64,000 nucleotides of DNA, taken from the NCBI GenBank assembly GCA_947685225.1, contig CANTUV010000072.1:5332001-5396000 (forward strand), written 5' to 3'. Source of the stretch: Garcia nutans. Its lineage: Eukaryota > Streptophyta > Magnoliopsida > Malpighiales > Euphorbiaceae. The first letter of the stretch is position 1. The number at the start of each line of letters is the position of its first letter. The position numbers and the translations under genes are program-made. Of this stretch, positions 8,299-19,330 are shown piece by piece. The notes below the pieces were generated by a model. That model worked only from the letters and a program-made list of their open reading frames with translations, did not search any database and had not been told where the DNA came from.

Positions 8299-10627
8299 AT
8301 GTATGCTTCATGGTCAGGAACTCATTCTAATGCTGAGTTATTAGAGTTTATTCGGCATCATGAAGATGGGAATATAGATTTGCTAGCCGGAATGCCGCTT
8401 CATCGTAGTTCAAACCAAAAGATCACAGTAATTTTTTTCTCTTTTTCTTTTTTTTTTCTTTTTTTCTTTTTTTGTCTTTTTGTTATTTATTTATTCATTT
8501 TCTTTTCTTTTTCATTTTTATTTATGTTTTTATTTTATTACTTTTTAGAAAATTTAGGAAAAATAAATTAATTTAAGCATATAGAATAATATGTACTTAC
8601 CTGGTATTAACTTACCTGGCTCCGTGTTAGTGTGATCATTGTGTTGTTCGGGCCGGAGGGTGTATCTACAAAGCTTGATATTGGTACGATGTACTACCTT
8701 CTCAGGTAAGGCAGATTATTCGAGATTACGGCTTTGAGAGATTCATCTTACAACTACCATCCGAGGAGTATCTGATAGACCGGGGCATAGTCCAGGCACT
8801 TGCGGAATGATGGTTGGACACAACTCATACTTTTCACTCGTCCATTAGAGAGATGACAATTGGTCCGGTCGACTTTGCTGCTATAACCTGCCTTCGGTAT
8901 GATGGTGTTCCGGTTCCACTGACCAATGATATTTTGACTTTTGAAGAAATTCAACAATTAATTGGTATGGAACCATCGTATAAAGGGCCTTTTAAGATAA
9001 AGATCGAGCCAATTCGTAGTTATTGGATGAACTACGAAGGATGGGTTCACAGAGACACGACCCATTAGTATGCTCGAGGATTTTTGTTATATTTGCTTGG
9101 GTCGACCATCTTAGGTAGCACTGAATCTGCCATCCATTTATCAGTGTTGAGGGCCCTTTCTTATTTTAGGACGGTACCATCTTATGGCTGGGGTGAAGCT
9201 GATCTCGCCTGTCTTTACCATGGTCTTGATAAAATTTGCTGAAATAAGAAGTCTTTTGTCGGCTTGATGGCGGTTGTCAAGGTACTCTTCTTCTACCAAT
9301 GTCAATTCCACTCCTTTCTTGTATGAATTTGATCTTTACTATTATTGTAGGCATGGGCATACGAACACAACCTTGTGAGGGTGCCTGGTATTTCCCGAGA
9401 GAGGGTCAGATATCCGAGATTAAATTTATGGTCGTCTGATCGTGTGGACGTTCCCGGATCTCACCATGTGCATACTCAATGCTTTGTGTTGAGCCGCTTA
9501 ACCTGGGACCAGGTAAAATAACATTAGTATACTTTTAAAATTTGTATGAAAGTTTATTTACCTCATGTTATTTTGCAGGTGACTTTGGCCTGGTGGAACC
9601 CAGAAGAGCGGATAAACTGGTCTCCCTTCATGAAGGCTGCGCTATCTTTTCAACATACTCGCCGAGTCATCGCTGGCCCAGTGTCTAGTGGATGGTTTCT
9701 CGAAGAGAGAGTTTATGAGTGGTTTCTTGGTCCAAAGCAATGGAGGATTCTGATGCCTTGCCCGAAATATACTTTAAATATTATATCAATGCCGGAGGAT
9801 GCATGGTGGTTGGCTCGGCGTGGTTATGGTGTTGAAACATTTCTCTATCCATCGAGTGCGTTTTATGCTCATTTTATTCAAACGAGGCTCTTGAACTTTG
9901 ATGTATCTCCTATTGGTGTATGGGAAATTTTTGAAGAAAATAAGGGTAGAGATGAAGAGGAACACCATGGAGAGGCAGGTGAATTCGTTCCACATCTCGG
10001 GGCTAGCTCTTCTCAGGTAAAACTTTACCATTTTCCCTTGCAACTGCTTCTTTCTTTTTGATTCTTTAATGATTGTTGCAGGCTGTTGGCTCATTTGATC
10101 ATGAGGTTGGACCTTCTTTTACTGCCCCTTTGTTTGCTCATTCTAGCCCACCAAATATGCCATCTCATCCGCAGGGCATTGATATGAATTACCTGGTGGG
10201 TTTTCTTATTTCATGGTAATTTATGCTATATGTATGCATGATTATGCATGCTCTTACCTTTTTCCTTTCTGGCTCACAGCAGATGCTTGAAGAACAAAAT
10301 AAGAAACTTCAAGAAGAGTTGGCTGCAATTCGTCAACAGGCTTCTCATTTTGAAAATTTATATCATCAATCAGAATAAAATTTCTAAGACTTTCGATTTC
10401 AGGGGATGAGGGATCCTGGCACTTCTTTATCAAGAGGCCCCCATATAGATGACCATGAGATCCTTTCGTCTATTTCTGATGAGGACCATGATAGATCGGA
10501 ACACCAAGGTAATAGGAATTTTAGTGCTTTTGCTTCGGGCGGACTTAAGACAAGTGATTTGCCTCCTCCTCCAATAGGCTATGATTTTTTCAAGGCTTTA
10601 TTTGATGACCTACCACCACCCTCTTAG
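8299..10627 (+). pseudogene. Spliced plant mobile domain (PMD) gene, antisense in T3
   Basis: Seven exon-like blocks encode an aminotransferase-like plant mobile domain protein. Proposed exons: 8299-8427, 8631-9281, 9351-9512, 9579-10016, 10082-10195, 10280 to about 10373, and 10404-10627. Most junctions are GT-AG. Exons 2-4 carry the PMD core: a DYGFERFIL block, an (R)WLDTTHTFH block, then the WWNPEERINW and PEDAWWLARRGYG blocks. Exon 6 is a short glutamate- and glutamine-rich coiled-coil-like stretch, and the C-terminus is LPPPS. In-frame stops at 8676, 8808, 9066 and 9240 break it; those at 8808 and 9240 fall where an arginine is expected, consistent with CGA to TGA. The last intron has lost its GT donor. 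Host PMD proteins act in silencing and genome stability. Tat elements are known to carry extra, sometimes antisense ORFs. Activity today is unlikely. Confidence 0.8.
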
Positions 10628-11001
10628 TGATGTATAAATATTGTATCAATTGTATAAACATAATAAGCATAAAAATAATAATACATAACATCTTCCTTTA
10701 TTGTAGCTTTTTTTTTGCTGCACCACAATTATTACGCTTTCTTTTTCATATATACACATTTACACAGCATCAACACAAAAGCCAAATGCAACACGGTAAA
10801 GTAAATTCATCGCTAATTCTTTTCCTTATACCACACGGTCTCGCCCTTTTCCCATCATCTTTTCCTTATCAATTTTGGAAAAGCTTATTTCTTCTATATA
10901 AATCATCTTTTATGCCAAATTTCATGCAGAAGCCAAAAGACTTTCCATTTCAACGTAAAAAACTCCCTTTAACAATTTTGATTTTCCTTCATTCATCAAC
11001 C

Positions 11002-12316
11002 ATGACCAAACTTCATTTAAAGAAGATGAAAATTCTATTTAAGAATATGGAGGCCATTCATTGGAAGCAAATTTCGTGGTCAAAACATGATATTTTAAAA
11101 TGTTTTCAAAATGTTAAATTAGACCACTCCTTTTTACATGCCATGGCTTCCTTTTGGAATGTGGATTCTAGGACATTTAAAATTAATGGCTTTGAAATAT
11201 GTCCCTTGATTGAAGAATTTGAGGTCATCCTTGGATATCCAAATAATTAACAAATGGCGTTACCCATACTAATTTCCAAGACTCAACAGAAGATGCAGAT
11301 GTTATTTCAAATTTCAACGCCTGAAGTTCTTCAGTTGACGAGAGGTGAGAAAATTCTACTTGCCCCCTTGATTGATTTTTGTCTCTCTCATTTGGCTCCT
11401 ACTAAGGCATGGGGACACATGCTTTTGTCTTTGCTTGCTTGGCCAATTCTTGCTTGTTTCTTCTGATGGCAATATTGAACCACGAGTATTGGATATTATG
11501 GACCAAATAGAAGGAGGCTTATCGCAAGTACCCGATATCTTAGCCGAAACTTTAGTTGGATTAGACCAACTTAAATCAGGATTGACAAAGAGACTGGCCG
11601 GGAGTCCATTGCTACTTTAGGTAATTACCTAAACTACCCTTTTGGGTTTTCAATTTAGGTTTTCTTTTTCTTCTTTTTTTTACTCTAATTTTTGCCTAGT
11701 CCACCATGCGGGTTTTCAGAGCTAGCGAGCTGTTGTAATTTTTGCCTAAGTTGCCCTTGCAGGTTTCAACTTAGCAGACCTCTTTTATTATTTATTTTTT
11801 TTATATTACTCTAATTTTTGCCTAGTCTGCCCATGTGGGTTTTCATAGCTAGCGAGCTGTCCTAATTTTTGCCTAAGCTGCCATTGCTTTTCAACTTAGC
11901 GGACTTTTTTTTCACAGATTTGGCTTCAAGAGCGTCTCTGCTTGCTTGATACTCCATCTATGGATTTTGCTAGGTATCTGCCACGGCATCATTCTACTAG
12001 GAAGCTACTCCATCCTACTTCTTCATATGCTGACTGGGTTGACTGGATTCACTCATGCGCTGAAGTCAACATCCGTTGGTTGGTACCTTGGTGGAAGATT
12101 TCTTGTATCACCATGCGGACATACTTGATGTATGTTCCCCTTGCTGCTCTTCGTTAAGGTACTTACTATGATCCTCACCGACTTGGCCGTCAGTATACAG
12201 CTGAGCCTCGCGATTCTGACTTTACTCCTAATTTAGACATGCCTTGCTTGACTGAAGCTTACTTGGATCGGCTGAGGCAAAGCTGGCCTGCACGTTACAC
12301 TTATCGTCTACCATAG
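11002..12316 (+). pseudogene. DUF7745-like extra gene, antisense in T3
   Basis: A second antisense coding remnant follows the PMD gene. The block 11002-11466 reads through one stop (11248) and contains an FEICPLIEEFEVILGYP segment, the usual signature of the plant transposon-associated DUF7745 family. A frameshift near 11450 leads into 11466-11617 (VSSDGNIEPRVLDIMDQIEGG). After an intron-like, repeat-filled gap with a GTAATT start and a TTTCACAG end, coding similarity resumes at about 11920-12316, with a WVDWIHSCAEVNIRWLVPWW core and an RLGRQYTAEP segment, broken by a stop at 12154. The function of the family is unknown to me. The start at 11002 is tentative; upstream frames to 10630 are open but unconvincing. 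Confidence 0.55.
11690..11905. repeat. CTAG-flanked hairpin modules (antisense intron)
   Basis: Four modules of about 50-60 bp share the frame TTTTTGCCTA, then a GCCC or GG-rich middle, then a CTAGCG or CTTAGC end. The second is a clean inverted repeat, CTAAGTTG/CAACTTAG (about 11746-11774). The other modules are decayed. The block fills the presumed intron of the DUF7745-like gene. Confidence 0.6.
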
Positions 12317-12686
12317 ATTTTGCATTTATCAATTCAGAAATTGTTAGGATGAAAAATAATTAAAGTAATAAAAGATGCTTCTTTTCCATTTAAAATTTGT
12401 CATCACCTTTTGCTATTGTGTTTATTTATTTCATCCATATCTAGTTAAATACTTATAACAGTGCACATAGAACAACTTTAACATTAATTCTGTTTTATTA
12501 AATTGGGGAACAACCAAACATAAAGCCAGCATACACAAGATCACTCTTGTTGCCAACTAGCCATTTCGGGTTTTCTAATTGACAATTTTCTCTCATTTAG
12601 CCCTAATTGTTGCCTAGCCCGCCCTTTCAGGTTTTCGGAACTAGCAGACTTCTCTAACTTTTCCCTAGGCCGCCCTTTTTGGGTTT
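12317..12686. other. Gap between antisense gene and integrase stop
   Basis: No coding signal. It contains three more CTAG modules, at about 12555-12580, 12610-12650 and 12660-12702. The last has CTAGG/CCTAG arms and runs into the integrase stop region. Confidence 0.5.
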
Positions 12687-14410
12687 TCAACCTAGCGAGC
12701 TCCTCTTTTTTATATATACATAAAACCTCTTCAGCCTGTCAATGTTCATTGGCTCACTAAACTCATTCCCATCCATGTCTGATAGCTTCACTACTCCCTT
12801 GTTCATGACTTGTTTCACGACATATGGCCCTTCCCAGCTAGGCCTGAACTTCCCTCTTGGATTTGATACATTAGGTTTACATTGCTTCAACACCAAATCC
12901 CTGGCTCTGAGTTTTCTGATCTTAACCCTTCTATTGTAGGCCTGAGCTATCTTCTTTTGATACAGTTGATGATGATATAGTGCTTTTAACCTTCTCTCTT
13001 CTAGTAAAGCTAATTGTGTGTATCTGCTCGCTACCCATTCCGTTTCAGGCAGTTTGGCTTCCATGACTACTCTCAGTGACTTGATCTCAATTTCAATTGG
13101 CAATGTTGCTTCCATCCCATAAACCAAAGAGAATGGTGTCATTCCAGTAGGTGTTCGCACACTTGTCCTATATCCCCATAAAGCAAAGGGAAGCATCTCT
13201 GACCAATCCCTGTAAGTCTTGGTCATCTTGGACAGAATTTGCTTAATTGTCTTGTTTGTTGCTTCTACTACACCATTAGCCTTTGATCTATAAGGAGAGG
13301 ATCTATGATGATGGATTCGGTACTTCGAGAATAAATCTTTAACTGCTCCTTGAAACTGTACCCCATTGTCTGATATCACACTGTAAGGGACCCCGTATCT
13401 GCAGATGAGGTTCTTTTCAATAAATCTAGCTATTGGGCTTGCTCCCAGTTTGTTGAAGGATTTGGCTTCAACCCATTTTGAAAAATAATCTACCACTACT
13501 ACAATGAAATGGTGACCTTTTGAAGTTGTCGGATGTATCTCTCCTATAATGTCGATAACCCAAGTGGCAAGTGGCCAGGGTGAAGACATAGAATGCAATT
13601 CTTCAGGAGGCATGTGATTCAAGTTACCATACATCTGACATTGTTGGCACTTCTTTACAAACTCAAAAACATCTTTCTCCATGGTCAACCAGTAGTAAAC
13701 TTGTCGAATAATCTTCTTAACTAGGGCCAAACAACTCATGTGTGGACCGCAAATTCCCGCATGTATTTTTGACATGATACGCTTCACTTCAGGCTTCCTT
13801 AAACATCTCAAATGCACCTCATCAAGACATCTTTGATATAACTCTCCATGGAATGTGATGTATTGCAATGACCACCGCCTTATGCCTCTTCTTTCTTTCT
13901 TTGTTTCCCCCAGTGGGTATTCTCTTTCCTCCAAAAATCGCCTTATAGTATCATACCACGCATCATGGTCTATATCAGTTTCCATGATTGTTTCATATTC
14001 ATAACAAGGAGTTGATAAACTGGTCAAGATCAGAGGCTTAAGGAATAAGCTAACAAGGTTTTCCCATACCAAAGCCAATGTGGCTAGGGGATCAGCCATC
14101 TGATTTTCTTTAAAGTTTTTCTTCATCATGGTCAGGTAATGGTGGTATGGTTTTAATTTTTCCTCTTTCAAATCCCACTCTCCATTTACTTGGGATACCA
14201 CTAGCAATGAATCGCCAAAAACTTCCACCTTATCCACCTTCATAATCATTAGGGTTTCCAAACCAAAGATACAAGCTTCGAACTCCACCATATTATTGGT
14301 TGCCCTACATTTCAAATTTTTGGCTAAAGGGATAAGTTCCCCTTAAGGCGATTCTAGTATAACTCCCAAACCTGCTCCCTTCCTATTTACTGCTCCATCA
14401 AAATACATTT
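12687..14410 (-). pseudogene. pol: T3 pol: second RNase H and integrase
   Basis: The frame 14315-12687 (542 codons) is open. It starts inside a second, archaeal-type RNase H (NNMVEFEACIFGLE, then EVFGDSLLVVSQVNGEW). Upstream bases to 14410 encode the domain start (YFDGAVNRKGAGLG) but contain a stop near 14343. The integrase follows: a His/Cys zinc-binding N-terminus ending CQQCQMYG, the core with WVIDIIG, ISDNGVQF and NGVVEATNK carrying the D, D and E positions, then a C-terminal region typical of Tat (TPFSLVYGMEATLPIE). It would integrate the cDNA. The additional RNase H is the key evidence for the Tat lineage. No chromodomain is seen. Confidence 0.85.
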
Positions 14411-14411
14411 T

Positions 14412-14765
14412 CTATCCTTGTACTTCAATAGCCTCTAAATGTTCATCTGAAAATTCCAAGACTAACTCTTCGCTATGTGGTAATGGTTGTTGGGCCAAGA
14501 ATTCTGCCACTGCTCTACCTTTGATTATTTTCCTTGTTACATATTCAATCTTAAATTCTTCTAATATTATCAACCATCGACCATACTTCCCAAAAAAAAA
14601 AGAGGGTGTCTCCCTTAAGTACTTCATTGGATCCAACCTGGAAATCGTTTGCACACTATACGATTGAAAGTAATGCCGCAACTTCTTAAAAGACCAAACC
14701 ATGGCTATGCAGGTTTTTTCAATGATACTATACTTAATTTCATAAGGTAGGAGCTTTCTACTCAA
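14412..14765 (-). pseudogene. pol: T3 pol: first RNase H, C-terminal half
   Basis: A 117-codon frame has the RNase H pattern of Tat elements: an RYS-like SIIEKTCIAMVWSFKKLRHYF helix, SRLDPMKYL, GRWLIILEEFKIEY, and an AVAEFLAQQPLPHSEEL tail leading toward the second RNase H. It is separated from the RT part upstream by a stop near 14805. The catalytic start of the domain lies at 14802-14900 in the same reading direction. Confidence 0.75.
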
Positions 14766-14801
14766 ATAGTAAACTGCATGCTCAATCCCTGATTCATCTG
14801 C

Positions 14802-15093
14802 TTAGGCTAGCATGGCTCCTATTGACTCTTCTTCTACTGCTAAGTATAGTAATAGAGGTTTGCCGGGTTTAGGTGGTTTTAAAACAGGTGGATTCAACAA
14901 ATACTCTTTTATTCGTTTAAAGGCCTTTTCACACTCTTCATTCCATATGATCAGGTAATTCTTTCTAAGCAATTTGATGATAGGCTCGCAGATTGTTGTG
15001 AGCTTTGTTATGAATATGCTAATGTATTGCAATTTACCAATGAATCCCCTTACTTCTCTCTCCGTCTTTGGGGCTAGCATATCCCTGATCGCT
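14802..15093 (-). pseudogene. pol: T3 pol: RT thumb and RNase H start
   Basis: The frame begins directly at the T4 insertion point and continues the RT interrupted at 38563: APKTEREVRGFIGKLQYIS is the thumb segment after the palm domain. It then has the connection (CEKAFKRIKEYLLNPPVL) and the RNase H start (LLLYLAVEEESIGAMLA). In most relatives this last strand carries the first catalytic Asp; here YLAV has no Asp at that position. Confidence 0.8.
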
Positions 15094-15098
15094 TTAAC
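15094..15098. other. Left target duplication of T4 (TTAAC)
   Basis: TTAAC at 15094-15098 is repeated at 38558-38562, exactly flanking the TGTAAT...GTTACA termini. A 5-bp duplication is standard for gypsy integrase. Confidence 0.92.
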
Positions 15099-15934
15099 TG
15101 TAATATCCCAAAGTATGCCCTAGAAGTTTTGATATAATTGTTGTTTGATTTGAATTAAATGTATATGTGTTTTGGAAAGGAAAAGATTGTTTAGAGGGAA
15201 AGTATATGTTGTATATATGGCAATATATATAACATATATGCAAGTCAAATGGGTGGTCAAGGGAAGAAGATATTTTAATTTGTGATTTGTGAAATTTCTA
15301 AAAGAGGGCAAGTGCTTTAAAGGAAATCAAAACAATTTGTAAAAGGGTGTTTAGGTAATTGCTCATGTTAAAATACTAGGTGGAGATTTAAAGAGAAGTT
15401 TGACTTTGCTTTTTTTTTTTCATGCTTTCTTCTTCTTTTCCTTTTGTGTTGGCCGGCTCATCTAAAGACAAGAGAAAGCAAGAGGGCAAGAGAGGATTTT
15501 AAGGTTCTAAGCTCAAATTGAAGGAAGATCTAAGTGATCAAGTTGATGATTCAAGAAGTTTCATTACTTTGGTAAGTCCTCTTTTGATTTCTTTGCTTAT
15601 TTGAAGTTGTGTTTGAGTTTGATAGATTATTTAAGGGTGTGTTGTTTGATTGAGATATGTTTAAGAGTGTTTGATTGAATTGATTATGGATTTTAAGGAT
15701 GGATTGAAGAAAAGAGTAAGTTGGTTGGAAGAGATGGTGTTGTATTTGTGTTTAGGGTTTTGTGATGATATTTGTGATTTGTGTTTGTTATAGATGTGGA
15801 GTTGTTTTGGTGTTTTTGTAAGTTAAGATGGTTTTTGGGTATGTTTTGTTAAATTTGTTTGAAGAGGATGTTGGTGAAAAGAATTGTTTTGTTAGGTGTT
15901 TTGTTTTTTTGGCCGGAATCTGGGTTTTTGGCCT

Positions 15935-16223
15935 GACACGCCTGGGAGCACGTCCAGAGTCTTAGGCGTGTGAATTGTCTTGGAGGCAGTAGGTTTGACA
16001 CGACCATTAACATGCCCGTGTTATTGAGCGTGTCATAGCTACTGTGAGATTGGAGAATTTACACGGCCATGAGCACGCTCATGTTGTTGGACGTGTCGAT
16101 ATTTTTGAGAGGCAGAATGTATTACACGCCCAGTGACACGCCTGTGGTTCTGAGTGTGTAAAAGCTTCTGTGTTATGGAGTTAGGGCACGGTCAGGGACA
16201 CGCCCGTGTGGTTGAGCATGTCA
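15935..16223. repeat. Five ACACG...CGTGT modules, about 62-nt period
   Basis: Modules start at about 15935, 15997, 16060, 16122 and 16186. Each of about 38 nt is bounded by GACACG/CGTGTC-type arms, with an inner CACG...CGTG pair. The spacers between modules are unrelated. The second LTR has the same array at about 36771-37058. T6 carries related ACACGG palindromes at the corresponding site. Confidence 0.75.
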
Positions 16224-16308
16224 TGTTTAGAGTTTGCCCTAGTCAACTATTAATTTGATTATTTCATGTGTATCCCTAAGCAAGTGTATGTTATTATTTT
16301 TGGATTAG

Positions 16309-16397
16309 GTCTTGAAGAAAGTGACTTGTCATTGATCTAAGAAGTAAAAGAATCTTGGAAAAAGGAAGTGTTTAGAGTTGTGTGAATTGTTATTGAG
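16309..16397 (+). other. Conserved exon-like block 2 in T4 LTR
   Basis: An 89-nt block lies between GGATTAG (acceptor-like) and GAG|GTAAGTACAAA (donor-like). T5 has a similar 86-nt block at 28343-28428 with the same borders, and the T4 3' LTR has it at 37144-37231. Similarity is higher inside than outside the block. A spliced untranslated exon is an inference. Confidence 0.5.
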
Positions 16398-16739
16398 GTA
16401 AGTACAAATATTGCAATATCACATTGTTGACTTATATGAATAATGTACTTTGTTATGTTTATATCAATGATACTATATGTATAATGTGAAGGATATGATA
16501 ATGTAAATGATTGTGTATTTAAAAGATAAATTGCTTTAAGGTGGATTGAGTTGTGATGGAATATAAAGTCATTGTGATTGGCTATGATGATTCAATTGAG
16601 ATAAATGGGGCATGTTTGCCTAGATGATGATGAGAGTTGAGAATGAAATTGATAATGAAATAATAAATGAATTGTGTGGCTAATGTGTTATTCCATTTTC
16701 AGAGTTTTGTTGATTGGTGGCATGCTTAATAATAGTAAC

Positions 16740-16915
16740 AATCTCTTGAAGTTAGGTTGGGCTTGATCCTTGAAGCCAAGTTGGGTAGAAGTTTAACATG
16801 TTTTACTCCCCTTGAAGCTTGGTTGGGTCTAGTCCTTGAAGCCTAATTGAGATGTTACAACCCTTGAAGCTAGGGTGGGTTGGTTCTTGAAGCCAAGTTG
16901 GGTTGATACTTAGCA
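16740..16915. repeat. CTTGAAGC repeat run in T4 LTR
   Basis: Several units reading CTTGAAGC followed by a T/A-rich GTTGGG segment are repeated about every 25-35 nt. They continue after the T5 insertion at 30266-30310 and recur intact at 37565-37805. They occupy the exon-3-like interval where T5 and T6 instead have GTAACAG hairpins. Confidence 0.6.
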
Positions 16916-16920
16916 TGCTT
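16916..16920. other. Left target duplication of T5 (TGCTT)
   Basis: TGCTT is repeated at 30256-30260. The uninterrupted T4 3' LTR has a single copy at the same site (about 37750). Confidence 0.92.
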
Positions 16921-17311
16921 TGTAATATCCCCAGGTACACCCTAAAAGTTTTGGAATAATTATTGTGGTATTTGGATTTAAGGAGTATGTTTAATGGAAG
17001 GAGAAAAGAAGTGAAGGTATATATAACATATATAAGTTAAACTAATGAAAGTCAAAAGAAGATAAATGAATTAATTTAATACCCGATTTTGGTGTACATT
17101 GGAATGGTAGTTGTGAGAAGATATGTTGGTAAAATATGTAAGGAAAATATTATAAGAAATAGGTGTATATGAGGGATGATATATATTTATGTGGTATTTG
17201 AAAAATATGAAAAATATAAAGGAAATATAAAAGAGATATACATATACCAACATATATATTACATATACATAATGTATAAAGTGGTGTAGGAAAAGTAAGT
17301 TTATATAATTA

Positions 17312-17314
<3 letters not shown>

Positions 17315-17361
<47 letters not shown>
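17315..17361. repeat. (TAA)n microsatellite
   Basis: About 15 TAA units within the T5 LTR. Short (TA)n, (CTT)n and (GA)n runs follow at 17445-17460, 17495-17513 and 17519-17538. Confidence 0.95.
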
Positions 17362-17363
<2 letters not shown>

Positions 17364-17681
17364 GAAAAAGAAGAAAGAAAAGTCAAAGGGAGAAAAGTGT
17401 GTGGTGGAGGTTTTTAGAAATAATTTATTTTATTATATTATTATTATATATATATATATGATAAACATGAAAAGAAGAAGGGAAAAAGATATTTTTCTTC
17501 TTCTTCTTCTTCTTACATGAGAGAGAGAGAGAGAGAGATGTGATTTTACTAATATTCACATCAAATCCATAGGGATTTTGAGAGAATTGAAGATGGATGT
17601 TGAAGATTTGGCATAATATTCAAGTAAGTTCTCTCTCTTGATTTCCTTTGTTCTTTTTGAAGTTGTGTTTGAGGTGGATGA

Positions 17682-17686
17682 ATTAT
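17682..17686. other. Left target duplication of T6 (ATTAT)
   Basis: ATTAT is repeated at 27612-27616, immediately outside the T6 termini. Confidence 0.92.
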
Positions 17687-18069
17687 TGTAACACCCCCAC
17701 ATTCAGTACACACACCCTACAACACCACAATGTAGCATATGTGCACCGAACATAGGAGTGCTACGGCTTTTCATCAACATTCAAAACATTTTTATATAAT
17801 ACCATCATCTTTCTCAATATACATTATAGATATATAAATACATTTAAGTAGTACACAGCGGAAGTTATAAAATATTTACACATATGAAAACATTTGAGTA
17901 CATATTTATCATTACATATATATTTACAATATAAACAAAATCTTTACAAAATATAAAAGAGTTATACATGATTGGCAAATCTCCTCTGATCTTTAAGTTT
18001 CCAAAATCAACTCTTCAATGTCTACTCTCACTCGGTCTAGAAGAGCTCTCGGGTTCAACTCTATTACCT

Positions 18070-18107
18070 GCGCGATTAAACACTATCGCGCTAAGCCAAG
18101 GGCTTAG
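18070..18107 (-). promoter_or_regulatory. Double hairpin abutting splice-donor motif (T6 3' LTR)
   Basis: Plus-strand arms: GCGCGAT/ATCGCGC (18070-18091, 8-nt loop) and CTAAGCC/GGCTTAG (18091-18107, 3-nt loop). In element sense the second arm runs straight into CAG|GTAATAG (GT at 18067-18066). The same structure is at 25455-25492, 29571-29608, 30607-30644 and 38101-38138. Confidence 0.75.
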
Positions 18108-18437
18108 TAAGACAATTCATGCTAATGTTATGCTTTAGTGCAATGCAATGTTTCATATATGTATTAACAAATCAACATCAATGATACACACTCAATCAAT
18201 AAAGATCATAATCAACAAACAATATTCCGTGAATAGTCCGTTTCATCATTTAAGTAATATTAACATTTCATTACATTAGAACATCATTTATGATATACAT
18301 AAAACCTAGACACCTATGGGCCCATCAAGTATTTAATATGATATTCAAAATTCAGAGTTACTGCTTTGGTTCATAAACACCATTATCAAGCCCGTAGGCA
18401 ACATATACATATATATTTATCTCTATCCATGGATAGC

Positions 18438-18615
18438 GTAACAGACCCGGTCTCTTGGATCATCAACTCATCTAACTCGAGGATATCCTCAACCCGGCAA
18501 GACTGTTACAAATCAAATATCTCATAATATCAATTATCATAGTGTAACAGACCCAGTCTCTTGGACCTCAATTCAATTCAATTTGAAGAGATCCTCAACC
18601 CGGCAAGACTGTTAC
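18438..18615 (-). repeat. Two GTAACAG...CTGTTAC hairpins
   Basis: Units of 72 nt (18438-18509 and 18544-18615) are bounded by GTAACAG/CTGTTAC, with an inner CAAGA- or TCTTG-type pairing and a CCGGGTTGAGGAT-like loop. T5 has two tandem copies (28994-29064, 29067-29138), and the second T6 LTR repeats them at about 25823-26000. Confidence 0.7.
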
Positions 18616-19095
18616 CTTTCATTAAATAGGCATGCCTCCAAAAACCAGAACTCTGAAATTGAATATCATATTAAGCATACACTTATTTCATTATTCTCTT
18701 TATCAAACTATTTCTCAATCTTTCTCATCAATTAGGCAAACATGCCATACATCATTCAATTATATCATCATAGCCAATCACAATGGCTTTACATCACATT
18801 TCATATTTTGCATATAGCATCTCAACATACATTATCCATAACACACATTATCATTTACAAGATTCACATTACATATAACATACCATTGTTCAATCTTAAC
18901 AATGCAATTAGGGCAAAGAACAATCTACATCATTCATATTTTTAAGATCTTCCACATCCATTTGATTAGGGCATTCTTTGTTTGAAGTATGTTTAAAGTG
19001 TTTATGTTTAGGTTTAGGGACTAACCCACCTTTGAAGAACCAAAACAATACAATTAGAATAAAGAAATAAAACCCTAACCAACACATTTGAGGGA

Positions 19096-19330
19096 CACGG
19101 GCAGCACCCTTGAGGGACACGGCCAAGCTTGTGGCCGTGTCACTCAAACCAATTGGACAGTAAGCAACACGGGCAAGGGACACGGCCAAGCTTGTGACCG
19201 TGTCTCCCAAAACCAAAATCCAGTAGTGAACACGGCTAAGGGACACGGCCGTGTCTCTCAAAAACTCAACCAACACGCCCAAATTTCCTTGGCTTGGCCG
19301 TGTCTCTCCTTTCCTTTGGCCGTGTCACTC
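19096..19330. repeat. ACACGG palindromes in T6 LTR
   Basis: Includes GACACGGCC/GGCCGTGTC (19116-19141, 8-nt loop), a decayed sister at about 19178-19205, and the 14-bp perfect palindrome GACACGGCCGTGTC (19242-19255). The other LTR has them at about 26481-26715. Confidence 0.8.

Larger units (their letters stand above)
15099..16920 (+). mobile_element. T4: 5' LTR, first part
   Basis: Begins TGTAATATCCCAAAG. TATATATAACATATA at about 15225-15239 is the likely TATA region. GTAAGT motifs at 15572 and 16398 and AG acceptors at 16307-16308 and 16701-16702 are shared with T5. It is interrupted by T5 after TGCTT (16916-16920). Confidence 0.92.

Noticed and set aside
10627..11001. Open frame upstream of the DUF7745-like block
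   Set aside because: AT-rich, Ile/Phe-rich translation without recognisable similarity; it includes intergenic sequence after the PMD stop.
18908..19282. 124-codon minus frame with DTAVSLARV-like repeats in both T6 LTRs
   Set aside because: It is generated by the ACACGG palindromes; the second copy (26293-26667) is identical only because the LTRs are. No homologue in T4 or T5.
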